Positions 1-6,324 of a stretch of 12,514 bases of DNA are shown piece after piece. The stretch is from Acidimicrobiales bacterium. GTDB taxonomy: Bacteria; Actinomycetota; Acidimicrobiia; Acidimicrobiales; SZUA-35. The notes below the pieces were generated by a model that made no database searches, was not told the DNA's origin, and saw nothing but the letters and a program-made list of their open reading frames with translations. A program made the translations under genes and the position numbers. How positions within the stretch are numbered: position 1 is the stretch's first letter; each line of letters begins with the position of its first letter. Where the stretch lies: assembly GCA_024641625.1 (NCBI GenBank), contig JAHECQ010000066.1:1-12514 (forward strand). The letters are read 5' to 3'.

Positions 1-37
1 GAAGCGTTTTCGAGCGAAGCACGTTCCAGTTGTCGGG

Positions 38-56
38 CAAGGTTGCTCAAACCTTG
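38..56 (-). other. Stem-loop just downstream of nusB
   Basis: On the minus strand there is a perfect 7-bp inverted repeat, CAAGGTT / AACCTTG, around a 5-base loop TGAGC. It begins about 28 bases after the nusB stop codon. No run of T follows it on either strand, so it is not a classical intrinsic terminator. It could be a weak terminator, an mRNA 3'-end stabiliser or chance. The remainder of positions 1-83 shows no gene I can support. The minus-strand frame of nusB stays open past its stop to the window edge, but it has no well-placed start codon with a ribosome binding site. Confidence 0.35.
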
Positions 57-83
57 AACACTTGATTCCGTGGTCTGGCGCCC

Positions 84-488
84 TCAGCGAATGTCGCGCG
101 CCACCGCGGCCAGCACGCCATTGACGAAGCGACCGGATTCGTCGGTCGAATAGCGGGTCGCCAGATCGACCGCTTCGGAGAGCACCACCCCGGTCGGCGT
201 GGAGGCGGTCAGGAGTTCGGCCACTGCGAGGCGCATGACCAGCCGATCGATGATCGGCATCCGCGTCAGGGTCCAGCCCCTGGCCTTGGCAGCGATCAGC
301 GCCTCGGCGGCGTCCTTCTGCAGCTCGGCGGCCCGCAGGAGTGTTGCGGTGAACGGCTCGGGGTCGAGGACGAGCGAGTCGAGCAACTGGTCGACGGACC
401 ATCCCCGGACCTCGGCCTCATAGGCCAGTTCGAGCGCCCGCTCGCGGGCTTCGCGACGGCTGGTCGGAGTTGGCCCCTCGAGGCTCAC
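84..488 (-). CDS. nusB: Transcription antitermination factor NusB
   Basis: This is a 134-residue all-helical RNA-binding protein. NusB binds boxA RNA together with ribosomal protein S10 and supports antitermination in rRNA operons. Length is normal for the family. The N-terminal helix SRREARERALELAYEAEVRG and the C-terminal block YSTDESGRFVNGVLAAVARD are the usual NusB signatures; the FVNGVL segment is the most diagnostic. The start is a GTG whose bases overlap the efp stop as GTGA, so translation is probably coupled to efp. The order efp-nusB is widely conserved in actinobacteria and firmicutes. Nothing in the sequence looks damaged. Confidence 0.95.
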   Translation of the reverse strand: MSLEGPTPTSRREARERALELAYEAEVRGWSVDQLLDSLVLDPEPFTATLLRAAELQKDAAEALIAAKARGWTLTRMPIIDRLVMRLAVAELLTASTPTGVVLSEAVDLATRYSTDESGRFVNGVLAAVARDIR

Positions 489-1045
489 GCCCGCGTCAGG
501 TATTCGCCGGTTCGGGTGTCAACCTTGATCCGCTCGCCCGGCCCGACGAAGAGTGGCACCTGCAGCACGAGTCCTGTCTCGAGCGTCGCCGGCTTGCGGG
601 CGCCCGACACCCGGTCGCCCTGCACCCCCGGTTCGGTCTCGGCGATGGTGAGCTCGACCGAGGCCGGGAGGTCGGTACCGATGACCTCGTCCCCGAACTT
701 CATCAGCACGACCGAGGAGCCCTCGACGAGATAGTTGCCGGCATCTCCCATGGCGGCGGCCGAAACCGTTGACTGCTCGAATGTCTCGTTGTCCATCACC
801 ACGTAGTCGGCACCGTCGCGGTAGAGGAACTGCTGCTCACGCTTCTCGATGAACGCCCGCTCCACCCGCTCGCCTGCGTTGAAACGCCGATCGACCGTGG
901 ATCCGGTTCGTACATTGCGCAGGGTGGTCCGGACGAAGGCACCTCCCTTGCCCGGCTTGACGTGCTGGAACTCGACGACGGTCAGCAAATCGCCGTCGAT
1001 CTCGAGCGTCATGCCGTTCTTGAGGTCGTTCGTGGTCATCGCCAT
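485..1045 (-). CDS. efp: Translation elongation factor P
   Basis: EF-P binds ribosomes stalled at consecutive prolines, between the P and E sites, and stimulates peptide bond formation. The 186-residue product has the usual three beta-barrel layout: an N-terminal KOW-like domain (about 1-64) and two OB-fold domains (about 65-128 and 129-186). The loop HVKPGKGGAFVR places the tip lysine at residue 33, the position that is post-translationally modified in some bacteria; no modification enzyme is encoded nearby. The C-terminal RIKVDTRTGEYLTRA is typical. An in-frame extension to 1120 exists but runs back through the M24 peptidase gene. I chose the ATG at 1045 because AGGA lies 6 bases upstream and the family starts here. 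It follows the peptidase gene by 8 bases and overlaps nusB by 4. Confidence 0.97.
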   Translation of the reverse strand: MAMTTNDLKNGMTLEIDGDLLTVVEFQHVKPGKGGAFVRTTLRNVRTGSTVDRRFNAGERVERAFIEKREQQFLYRDGADYVVMDNETFEQSTVSAAAMGDAGNYLVEGSSVVLMKFGDEVIGTDLPASVELTIAETEPGVQGDRVSGARKPATLETGLVLQVPLFVGPGERIKVDTRTGEYLTRA

Positions 1046-1051
1046 GGCAAG

Positions 1052-1055
1052 TCCT
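1052..1055 (-). promoter_or_regulatory. Ribosome binding site of efp
   Basis: AGGA on the minus strand lies 6 bases before the efp ATG and shares bases with the TAG stop of the upstream M24 peptidase gene. This supports coupled translation and decides the efp start at 1045 over the longer frame. Confidence 0.7.
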
Positions 1056-2175
1056 ACTTCGTTCCGGATTCTTGGAAGACGGGCACGAGGCCCTTGGGGC
1101 TGTGAGTGATCGGGGTACACCCACCGTCGGTGACCACTACCGAGTCTTCGACCCGGATGCCCCCGAAATCAGGCAGGTAGATGCCGGGCTCGACGGTGAT
1201 CACCAAACCAACGTGCAGGATACCGACCGAGCGAGTGGACAGGATGGGCTGTTCGTGGATCTCCAAGCCGATGCCGTGCCCGGTGCCATGGGTGAACGCG
1301 TCGCCGAGGCCTCGCTCGGCCAACACCGTTCGACAGGCACGGTCGATGTCCACCTCCGGAACGCCGTCGGCGACGGCGTCGACGCCGGCCTGTTGTGCAA
1401 CTCGGACTGCTTCGTACAGCTCGAGCTGGCGCCGCGAGGGACACCCACCAGCGACGACCGTGCGCGTCATGTCACTCCCGTACCCACCGACTCGTGCACC
1501 GAAATCCAGCACGACCAGGTCGCCGGGTTCGAGCACACGATCGCCGGGGCGCGAGTGGGGTTTGGCGCCATTGGGCCCGGAAGCCACGATGGTGTCGAAG
1601 CTCGGCCCGTCAGCGCCGGCCAATCGAATCAGGTGATCGAGTTCGGCCGCAACGCGGCGTTCGGTCGTTCCCGGGGCGAGGTCATGGCCGATGAGGCCCC
1701 AGATCTGGTGGAAGGCGCGATCGGCCATGTCCGCGGCCTCCGCCAGGAGGGCGATCTCGGCCTCGGTCTTGTGCCGACGAAGTGTCTCGACGACCGCCGA
1801 AACCGGCATCAGCTCGGCATCGAGCGCCGCGTCCAGGGTCTGGAATCGGGCCACGCTGAGATCGTCGGCCTCGATCCCGAGGCGCATCCCGGTTCGAGTT
1901 CCAGCGGTCAGCTCGGTGACGGGGTCGTTGGTGATCCGCACTTCGATGGGGAATCCCATTGTTGCGGTCTCGGCTGCGGCCTGGACACCGTAGCGGGCGT
2001 CGGTCACGAGCGTGACGGTCTCGTTGGTGACAAGGGCCAGGCCGTTCGATCCGGAGAAGCCGGTGAGCCACCGAAGGTTCGGTGCCTTGGTGACCAAGAA
2101 GGCGTCGATGCCCACACTGTCGAACCGAGCTCGGACACCTTCCACCCGCTCAGGGGTTCCGAGGGCGCCGCTCAC
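1054..2175 (-). CDS. pepQ: Xaa-Pro peptidase, M24 family
   Basis: A 373-residue cytosolic metallopeptidase predicted to cleave peptides at proline bonds (aminopeptidase P or prolidase type). Residues 1-130 form a creatinase N-terminal-like domain; 135-373 are the pita-bread catalytic domain. All five metal ligands of M24 enzymes are visible: D224 and D235 in VVLDFGARVGGYGSDMTRT, H300 in GTGHGIGLEIHE, E329 in VEPGIY and E343 in GGIRVEDSV. H206 and H307 match the conserved active-site histidines. The start is GTG, overlapping the aroB stop as GTGA. The symbol follows the mycobacterial gene in the same place upstream of efp; the equivalent in Bacillus is yqhT. Length fits that subgroup better than the longer E. 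coli PepP. Whether it acts on dipeptides or longer peptides cannot be told from sequence. Confidence 0.9.
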   Translation of the reverse strand: MSGALGTPERVEGVRARFDSVGIDAFLVTKAPNLRWLTGFSGSNGLALVTNETVTLVTDARYGVQAAAETATMGFPIEVRITNDPVTELTAGTRTGMRLGIEADDLSVARFQTLDAALDAELMPVSAVVETLRRHKTEAEIALLAEAADMADRAFHQIWGLIGHDLAPGTTERRVAAELDHLIRLAGADGPSFDTIVASGPNGAKPHSRPGDRVLEPGDLVVLDFGARVGGYGSDMTRTVVAGGCPSRRQLELYEAVRVAQQAGVDAVADGVPEVDIDRACRTVLAERGLGDAFTHGTGHGIGLEIHEQPILSTRSVGILHVGLVITVEPGIYLPDFGGIRVEDSVVVTDGGCTPITHSPKGLVPVFQESGTK

Positions 2176-3194
2176 GGCGCGGCCTGAACCGCAACCAGCG
2201 CATCACGCAACAGGTCGGTGTCGGCGACCTTCACCGATTCGATACCTCGAGGCCCATCGAGGACGAACGTGACGCCATCGATCGCCTTCTTGTCACGAGC
2301 GAACAGCGAGATGATCTCGTCGTGTTCGAACCCCGGGGGCATCTCCGATCGCAGATCATAGGCGCCGAGGACACGTCGGTGTTCATCGACAGCGCCACGG
2401 TCGATGCGACCGAGACGGTGCGCAACCTCGGCGGCGTAGACCAGACCGATCGCCACAGCTTCGCCATGGCGAAGGTCGTAATGACCGGCGGTTTCCAGAG
2501 CGTGGGCCAACGTGTGCCCATAGTTGAGAATCGCCCGACGTCCACCTTCTCGCTCGTCGGAGGCAACGACGTCCGCCTTGATGCGAACACAGGCCGCGAC
2601 ACGCTCGGCGATCGGTAACTCGTCGAGGCGGCCGCCACCGAGGAAGTGGTACTTGGCCAGCTCGCCCATACCGCTGGAGAACTCCCGCGGCGGCAGCGTT
2701 TGCAGGGTGTCGGTGTCGCAGATCACCGCCACCGGCTGCCAGAAGGCACCGACGAGGTTCTTTCCCTCGGGAAGATTCACGCCACATTTCCCGCCGATGG
2801 CGGCATCGATCTGACCGAGCAGCGTGGTCGACACGTGCACCACGTCGACACCGCGATGATACGTGGCCGCCAGGAAACCACCGAGATCGGTGACCACCCC
2901 ACCTCCCACGGCGACGACCACGTCATTGCGTGTCATGCCGAAGCGAACCAGGCGGCCGGCGAGGTCCTCGATCACACTCAGTCGCTTGGCCCCCTCGCCA
3001 TCTTCGACCACGAAGACTTCGTGCTCGATGCCAGGATCGACCGAGACGCCGACACCGGCCTGGGTGACGATGGCGGCGCGACGGGCACGAGGGGGGATCA
3101 AACGGGCGAGATCGGCGATGGCACCCGACCCGATGTGGACCGGATAGGACCGACCATCACTCAACTGAACCGACTCGACGAGCATGCGTGACAC
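2172..3194 (-). CDS. aroB: 3-Dehydroquinate synthase
   Basis: AroB converts DAHP to 3-dehydroquinate, the second step of the shikimate pathway, using NAD and a divalent metal in the cytosol. The 340-residue product carries the NAD-binding AVGGGVVTDLGGFLAATYHRG (about 95-114), the substrate loop IGGKCGVNLPEGKNLVGAF, and metal ligands E178 (GMGELAKY), H227 (NYGHTLAHALE) and H243 (RHGEAVAIG). Length is slightly short of the usual 350-370 but complete. The start is uncertain: GTG at 3194 and ATG at 3185 are both possible and neither has a strong ribosome binding site. Fifty-five bases separate it from the prepilin peptidase gene, and it overlaps the M24 peptidase gene by 4 bases. aroK and aroC, which often lie directly upstream in actinobacteria, are absent here. 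Confidence 0.96.
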   Translation of the reverse strand: MSRMLVESVQLSDGRSYPVHIGSGAIADLARLIPPRARRAAIVTQAGVGVSVDPGIEHEVFVVEDGEGAKRLSVIEDLAGRLVRFGMTRNDVVVAVGGGVVTDLGGFLAATYHRGVDVVHVSTTLLGQIDAAIGGKCGVNLPEGKNLVGAFWQPVAVICDTDTLQTLPPREFSSGMGELAKYHFLGGGRLDELPIAERVAACVRIKADVVASDEREGGRRAILNYGHTLAHALETAGHYDLRHGEAVAIGLVYAAEVAHRLGRIDRGAVDEHRRVLGAYDLRSEMPPGFEHDEIISLFARDKKAIDGVTFVLDGPRGIESVKVADTDLLRDALVAVQAAP

Positions 3195-3249
3195 GCCAAC
3201 AGACTACGTCACCGCCGCCGCGGTTCGAGTAGCGAGCAGGCCGGAGCGA

Positions 3250-4023
3250 TCAGCGGGTCAGGAGGTCGGTGGCGCTCGGGCTGGAGACCGCGATGATCAC
3301 CGCGGCGCCGAGCGCGAGGAACGGACCCATCGGGATCTCCGCTCGCATGCTGCGCTTGGTGGCGATGTTGATCCCGACGCCGGTCAGACCCCCGAGCAGG
3401 AAGGCAACGATCATCGCGTAGAGCACGAGACGGACGGCAACGAGCTCGTCGGCCGACAGCCATCCCACGAACAATCCGAGGGTCGGTGCCAGCTTCACGT
3501 CGCCCAATCCCAGTCCCGGCGGGTAAGCGAGGAAGGCCACGCCGAGAACCCCGCCATAGACCGCCGCCCCGATGAGGGCCGGCCAGATGCGATCCTCGGT
3601 TCCGGTCGGACCGCTCAGGGCGAGCACCAAGAAGATGCCGACGAACAGCGACGGGTACGTGAGGACGTTGAGCAACAGGTGTGTCTCGAAGTCGATGACC
3701 GACATCACCACCAGCGCGGCGAACAGGGCAAGGTAGGGACCGAGCTGCCAGTTCCAGCCGAACCGAACGCCGGCCAGCGCGAAGGCTGCCACAGTCGCCA
3801 CGTCGACGAAGACATAGCGAGTTCGACGATGGGCCGGGTCCACACCACAACGCAGGAACCAGTGGCGAATCGGCACCAGCGACGATCGACCGAGCGAGGA
3901 TCCACATTCGGGGCAACGATGATCGGCGACGAGGCGTTCGCGATCAACGGCTCGATCGACGAGGATGCCCAACCAAGGACCGAGGATCAGCCCCAGAAGT
4001 CCGAGCACGATGGCGACAACCAC
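3250..4023 (-). CDS. Prepilin peptidase, type A24
   Basis: A 257-residue polytopic membrane aspartyl protease of the type IV prepilin peptidase family. These enzymes cut the leader from pilins and pseudopilins at the cytoplasmic face. The catalytic aspartates are D111 in SVIDFETHLLLNVLTYP and D175 in the GLGLGDVK motif. About seven hydrophobic segments are visible, the first at residues 2-22. The N-terminal cytoplasmic region has C37 and C40 (CPECG) and C59, but only three of the four cysteines usual in bifunctional peptidase-methyltransferases. The start is GTG, 6 bases after the DUF4388 gene stop, with only a weak ribosome binding site. Mycobacteria carry a related A24 gene next to aroE. 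No pilin or pilus ATPase gene is in the window, so the substrate is unknown. Confidence 0.88.
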   Translation of the reverse strand: MVVAIVLGLLGLILGPWLGILVDRAVDRERLVADHRCPECGSSLGRSSLVPIRHWFLRCGVDPAHRRTRYVFVDVATVAAFALAGVRFGWNWQLGPYLALFAALVVMSVIDFETHLLLNVLTYPSLFVGIFLVLALSGPTGTEDRIWPALIGAAVYGGVLGVAFLAYPPGLGLGDVKLAPTLGLFVGWLSADELVAVRLVLYAMIVAFLLGGLTGVGINIATKRSMRAEIPMGPFLALGAAVIIAVSSPSATDLLTR

Positions 4024-4029
4024 GAGGGA

Positions 4030-5331
4030 TCAGCGTTCACTCTTCAGGTAACGCATCAGCAGACTGCCGCCGCCCTCATCGGCGCTGGGTTCGTCGTCGG
4101 CGAAGGGGGTGGCGAAACCCTGGTCGATGACCGCTGCCCTCGTCTGCTCGGCCACACCGATCGGGTCGAGAACGGCAGCAGGCGGCGCAGGGGGAGGTGG
4201 AGGTGGGGGCATGGCAGCGCCGCTGAGGGCAGCCGGAGGAGCGGGCATCGGTCCGGGGGTTGGTGCCGCAGGCACGGGCGTGCCCCAGTTGGGTGTCCAC
4301 TCCGGCGTCGACTGTTCCACGGTTGCCGGGTTCGGCACGCCGACGCCCGCACGAGCGATGCCCGATGGGGGCAGATCGAGCGAACCGGAAGCGTAGGCAT
4401 CCTCGTACTCGGGTTCGGCGAAGCCGGCGTCCTCGGGCATCTGATCGAAAACGAAGCCCTCGTCATCGACGGGAGTCGAAAAATCGATGGCTCGGGGGGC
4501 GCCGTGGCTCGAGCCGGTGTTCCCGAAGTCGATGACCGCTTCGGCCAAGGGTGCAAACTGCTCGACGGGCTCCTGCTCGAGTTGTTCGAACTGCGCCTCG
4601 TCGTGCCCAGCCTCGGCGTGCTCAGCCTCGGCGTACACGGGCTCCTGGTACACGGGCTCCTCGTACACCGGCTCGGCCGGAACAGGCTCGTCCCGGGCCG
4701 GCTCGTGGTACGCAGGGATCGGCTCGTCCTGGGCCACGTGATCGACCATCGTCTCACCGCGGTCCGAAGGCGACGGCGGCGCATCGACGACCAACAAACC
4801 ACGATCCACGAGGTACTTCACTTCGCGGCTTCCATCGACCTCGCCCAGGTGCAGCGCCGTACACATGGCTCCCACCGTCGTGCCTTGGCCCGAGGCCAGG
4901 AGGGCCTGCCAATCCCGACTGGTGATCCTCACTTCGTCGGCCGGCAACTGCGCGGCAGGACTGACGATGTGAGCGAGCGAGGGGACCACCGCTTCGATCT
5001 CGTACCACTCCTGAAGTCTCGCTGTCGCCCGATCAACCACGTCGGGAACCGACTCGGGGTCTCCCGCCTGAATGGCGCGCTCGTCGAGCGAGAAGCTGAA
5101 GTCACCGGCCGTGAAGCGCATCAGCTCGAAGACCATCTCCTCGATGGACGCGTCAGTACGCACGCCCACGATGCCGTTCACCAGCTCACCGTTCTCGAGC
5201 CACAGTGAGCCTGTGCCCCGATCGCCGGTGAGCCGGAGGCGTCCGGACTTTCTCGTGCTCGACAGCAATCCGAGCACATCGGCGAGTTCGAAGTTTTCGA
5301 GAGAACCCTGCAACATGGTTCGCACCTGCAT
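4030..5331 (-). CDS. DUF4388 (PatA N-terminal-like) protein with acidic Pro-rich tail
   Basis: Up to 433 residues. The first ~100 (LQGSLENFELADVLGLLSS, then a SGRLRLTG-type beta strand and GSLWLENGELVNG) match the DUF4388 or PatA N-terminal-like domain, found in regulators, some linked to motility and pili. Residues about 130-200 resemble a small winged-helix unit ending LVDRGLLVVD. The rest is low complexity: an acidic stretch with repeated EPVY/EPVP and AEAEHAEAGH units (about 215-270), a Pro/Ala-rich linker with seven consecutive prolines at 375-381, and a short C-terminal LLMRYLKSER. No signal peptide or membrane segment is visible. The start is uncertain: ATG at 5331 has AGGA directly against it, GTG at 5325 has AGGA at 6 bases, and ATG at 5316 fits the family N-terminus (MLQGSLE). 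It is probably cotranscribed with the prepilin peptidase gene, 6 bases away. Molecular function unknown. Confidence 0.85.
   Translation of the reverse strand: MQVRTMLQGSLENFELADVLGLLSSTRKSGRLRLTGDRGTGSLWLENGELVNGIVGVRTDASIEEMVFELMRFTAGDFSFSLDERAIQAGDPESVPDVVDRATARLQEWYEIEAVVPSLAHIVSPAAQLPADEVRITSRDWQALLASGQGTTVGAMCTALHLGEVDGSREVKYLVDRGLLVVDAPPSPSDRGETMVDHVAQDEPIPAYHEPARDEPVPAEPVYEEPVYQEPVYAEAEHAEAGHDEAQFEQLEQEPVEQFAPLAEAVIDFGNTGSSHGAPRAIDFSTPVDDEGFVFDQMPEDAGFAEPEYEDAYASGSLDLPPSGIARAGVGVPNPATVEQSTPEWTPNWGTPVPAAPTPGPMPAPPAALSGAAMPPPPPPPAPPAAVLDPIGVAEQTRAAVIDQGFATPFADDEPSADEGGGSLLMRYLKSER
4609..4678 (-). repeat. 15-bp in-frame repeats within the DUF4388 gene
   Basis: Three consecutive 15-bp units start at 4634, 4649 and 4664 (+ strand TACACGGGCTCCTGG and near copies). 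They encode the peptide unit E-P-V-Y-x. Just beside them two similar 15-bp units encode A-E-x-x-A. Since the period is a multiple of three, changes in copy number would keep the frame. This looks like a slippage-prone, disordered acidic linker. Confidence 0.7.
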
Positions 5332-5341
5332 TCCTGAGTTG

Positions 5342-5374
5342 GCCGATGGCCGGGGTGTTCACGTTCCCATCGGC
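5342..5374 (-). promoter_or_regulatory. 8-bp inverted repeat in the leader of the DUF4388 gene
   Basis: GCCGATGG (5342-5349) and CCATCGGC (5367-5374) are perfect inverted arms separated by 17 bases. The repeat ends about 10 bases before the longest possible start of the DUF4388 gene and 6 bases before its AGGA. In DNA it could be an operator with arm centres 25 bp apart. In mRNA it could fold into a GC-rich hairpin next to the ribosome binding site. No matching regulator gene is adjacent. The role is inferred only. Confidence 0.4.
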
Positions 5375-5413
5375 GAGAAGTCATCGACGATGAGTAGTTT
5401 CCTTCGACAATGG

Positions 5414-5499
5414 CCGATCAACACAGCGAACGCCGATCAACACAGCGAACGCCGATCAACACAGCGAACGCCGATCAACACAGCGAACGCTGATCAACA
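5414..5499. repeat. 19-bp tandem direct repeat, 4 perfect copies plus a partial fifth
   Basis: On the + strand the unit CCGATCAACACAGCGAACG is repeated four times without change, from 5414, 5433, 5452 and 5471. A partial fifth copy (CTGATCAACA) begins at 5490 and includes the aroE stop codon (5494-5496). There are no spacers. Read as RNA in the direction of transcription, each unit can form a tiny 4-bp stem around GUUC (CGGC/GCUG with one G-U pair; CAGC/GCUG in the copy beside aroE). The array fills about half of the only long intergenic gap in the window. Perfect identity suggests recent expansion by slippage. Function unknown. Confidence 0.92.
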
Positions 5500-6324
5500 T
5501 GGATGATCGAGCGCCGACCGCATCGCCTCGAGCGGAGCCGCAAGGCCGGTCCAGAGTTCGAACTGCGCCGCTGCCTGATGCAACAGCATGCCCAGGCCTC
5601 CGACCACCGTGGCCCCCGCCTGCTCGGCGGCGACCATGAGTGGTGTGCGGAGCGGCTGATAGACGATGTCGGCCACCACCTGCTGGGGGTGGAGCAACGC
5701 CGGATCGAGTCCGATACCCGCGGGCGATGGTCCGCCGGCCATCCCGATGGACGTCGCGTTCACCACCAGGTCGGCCGAGGCGATGTCGTCGAGGGAGCCG
5801 ACACGACCGCGGTCGGACAACTCGGCCGCTCGTTCGGCCTTTGCCGCTGTGCGATTGACGACGATGATTCGATCGGCGCCGGCGCGGCCGAGGGCATCGA
5901 TGATCGCTCGAGCCGCTCCCCCGGCGCCGAGCACCACGGCGCACACGCCGGCAACATCCATCCCGACTTCAGCCCGAAGCGCGGCGACGAATCCGTCACC
6001 ATCGGTGTTGTGGCCAACCAACTCGTCGCCCTCGCGGGCAACGCAGTTGCAGGCACCCAGCGCGTCGACAGCCGGGGTTCGACGATCGACTGCGGCCGCC
6101 ACGGCATCCTTGTGAGGCATGGTCACCGAGAGACCCTCGATACCCAGCACCCGCATGGCCCTCACCGCAGCCGCGCCATCACCGGCTCGCACCGGAAAGG
6201 CCGTGTACACCCAGTCGAGAGCCAGGGCCTCGAAGCCGGCATTGTGGATCAACGGCGAACGCGAATGTCTGACCGGATCACCGATGACCCCGACGAGGCG
6301 CGTCTCGGCGGTGACCTTCAGCAC
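5494..6324 (-). CDS. aroE: Shikimate dehydrogenase (NADP-dependent)
   Basis: AroE reduces 3-dehydroshikimate to shikimate, the fourth step of the shikimate pathway. The 276-residue product has normal length. Substrate-site residues are S21 and S23 (HSRSP), catalytic K72 (MPHK), N93 (GACN) and D108 (HNTDGDGF). The Rossmann loop GAGGAAR is at 133-139 and NRT at 157-159, a motif associated with NADP rather than NAD use. The in-frame extension upstream to 6615 lies inside mltG and lacks family similarity. The GTG at 6324 overlaps the mltG stop (GTGCTGA) and has a strong GGAGAAGG upstream. The last two codons and the stop (TGT TGA) lie at the edge of the 19-bp repeat array, so the extreme C-terminus may have been shaped by it. 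Confidence 0.96.
   Translation of the reverse strand: MLKVTAETRLVGVIGDPVRHSRSPLIHNAGFEALALDWVYTAFPVRAGDGAAAVRAMRVLGIEGLSVTMPHKDAVAAAVDRRTPAVDALGACNCVAREGDELVGHNTDGDGFVAALRAEVGMDVAGVCAVVLGAGGAARAIIDALGRAGADRIIVVNRTAAKAERAAELSDRGRVGSLDDIASADLVVNATSIGMAGGPSPAGIGLDPALLHPQQVVADIVYQPLRTPLMVAAEQAGATVVGGLGMLLHQAAAQFELWTGLAAPLEAMRSALDHPC

Noticed and set aside
1..50. Possible start of another minus-strand gene (TTG at 50, S-N-L-A-R-Q-L-E-R...)
   Set aside because: The frame is open and helix-like, but the TTG lacks a properly spaced ribosome binding site and fewer than 20 codons are visible. It cannot be supported without sequence to the left.
1072..2187. 371-codon open frame on the + strand opposite the M24 peptidase gene
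   Set aside because: The minus strand encodes a peptidase with all five metal ligands; the + strand product has no recognisable motif.
3184..5208. 674-codon open frame on the + strand opposite the prepilin peptidase and DUF4388 genes
   Set aside because: It is antisense to two recognisable genes and has no family similarity. It is rich in Arg, Gly, His and Asp, as expected from the reverse frame of GC-rich genes.
5414..5499. Tandem repeat as a CRISPR array
   Set aside because: The 19-bp units are directly contiguous with no spacers, and no cas gene is present.
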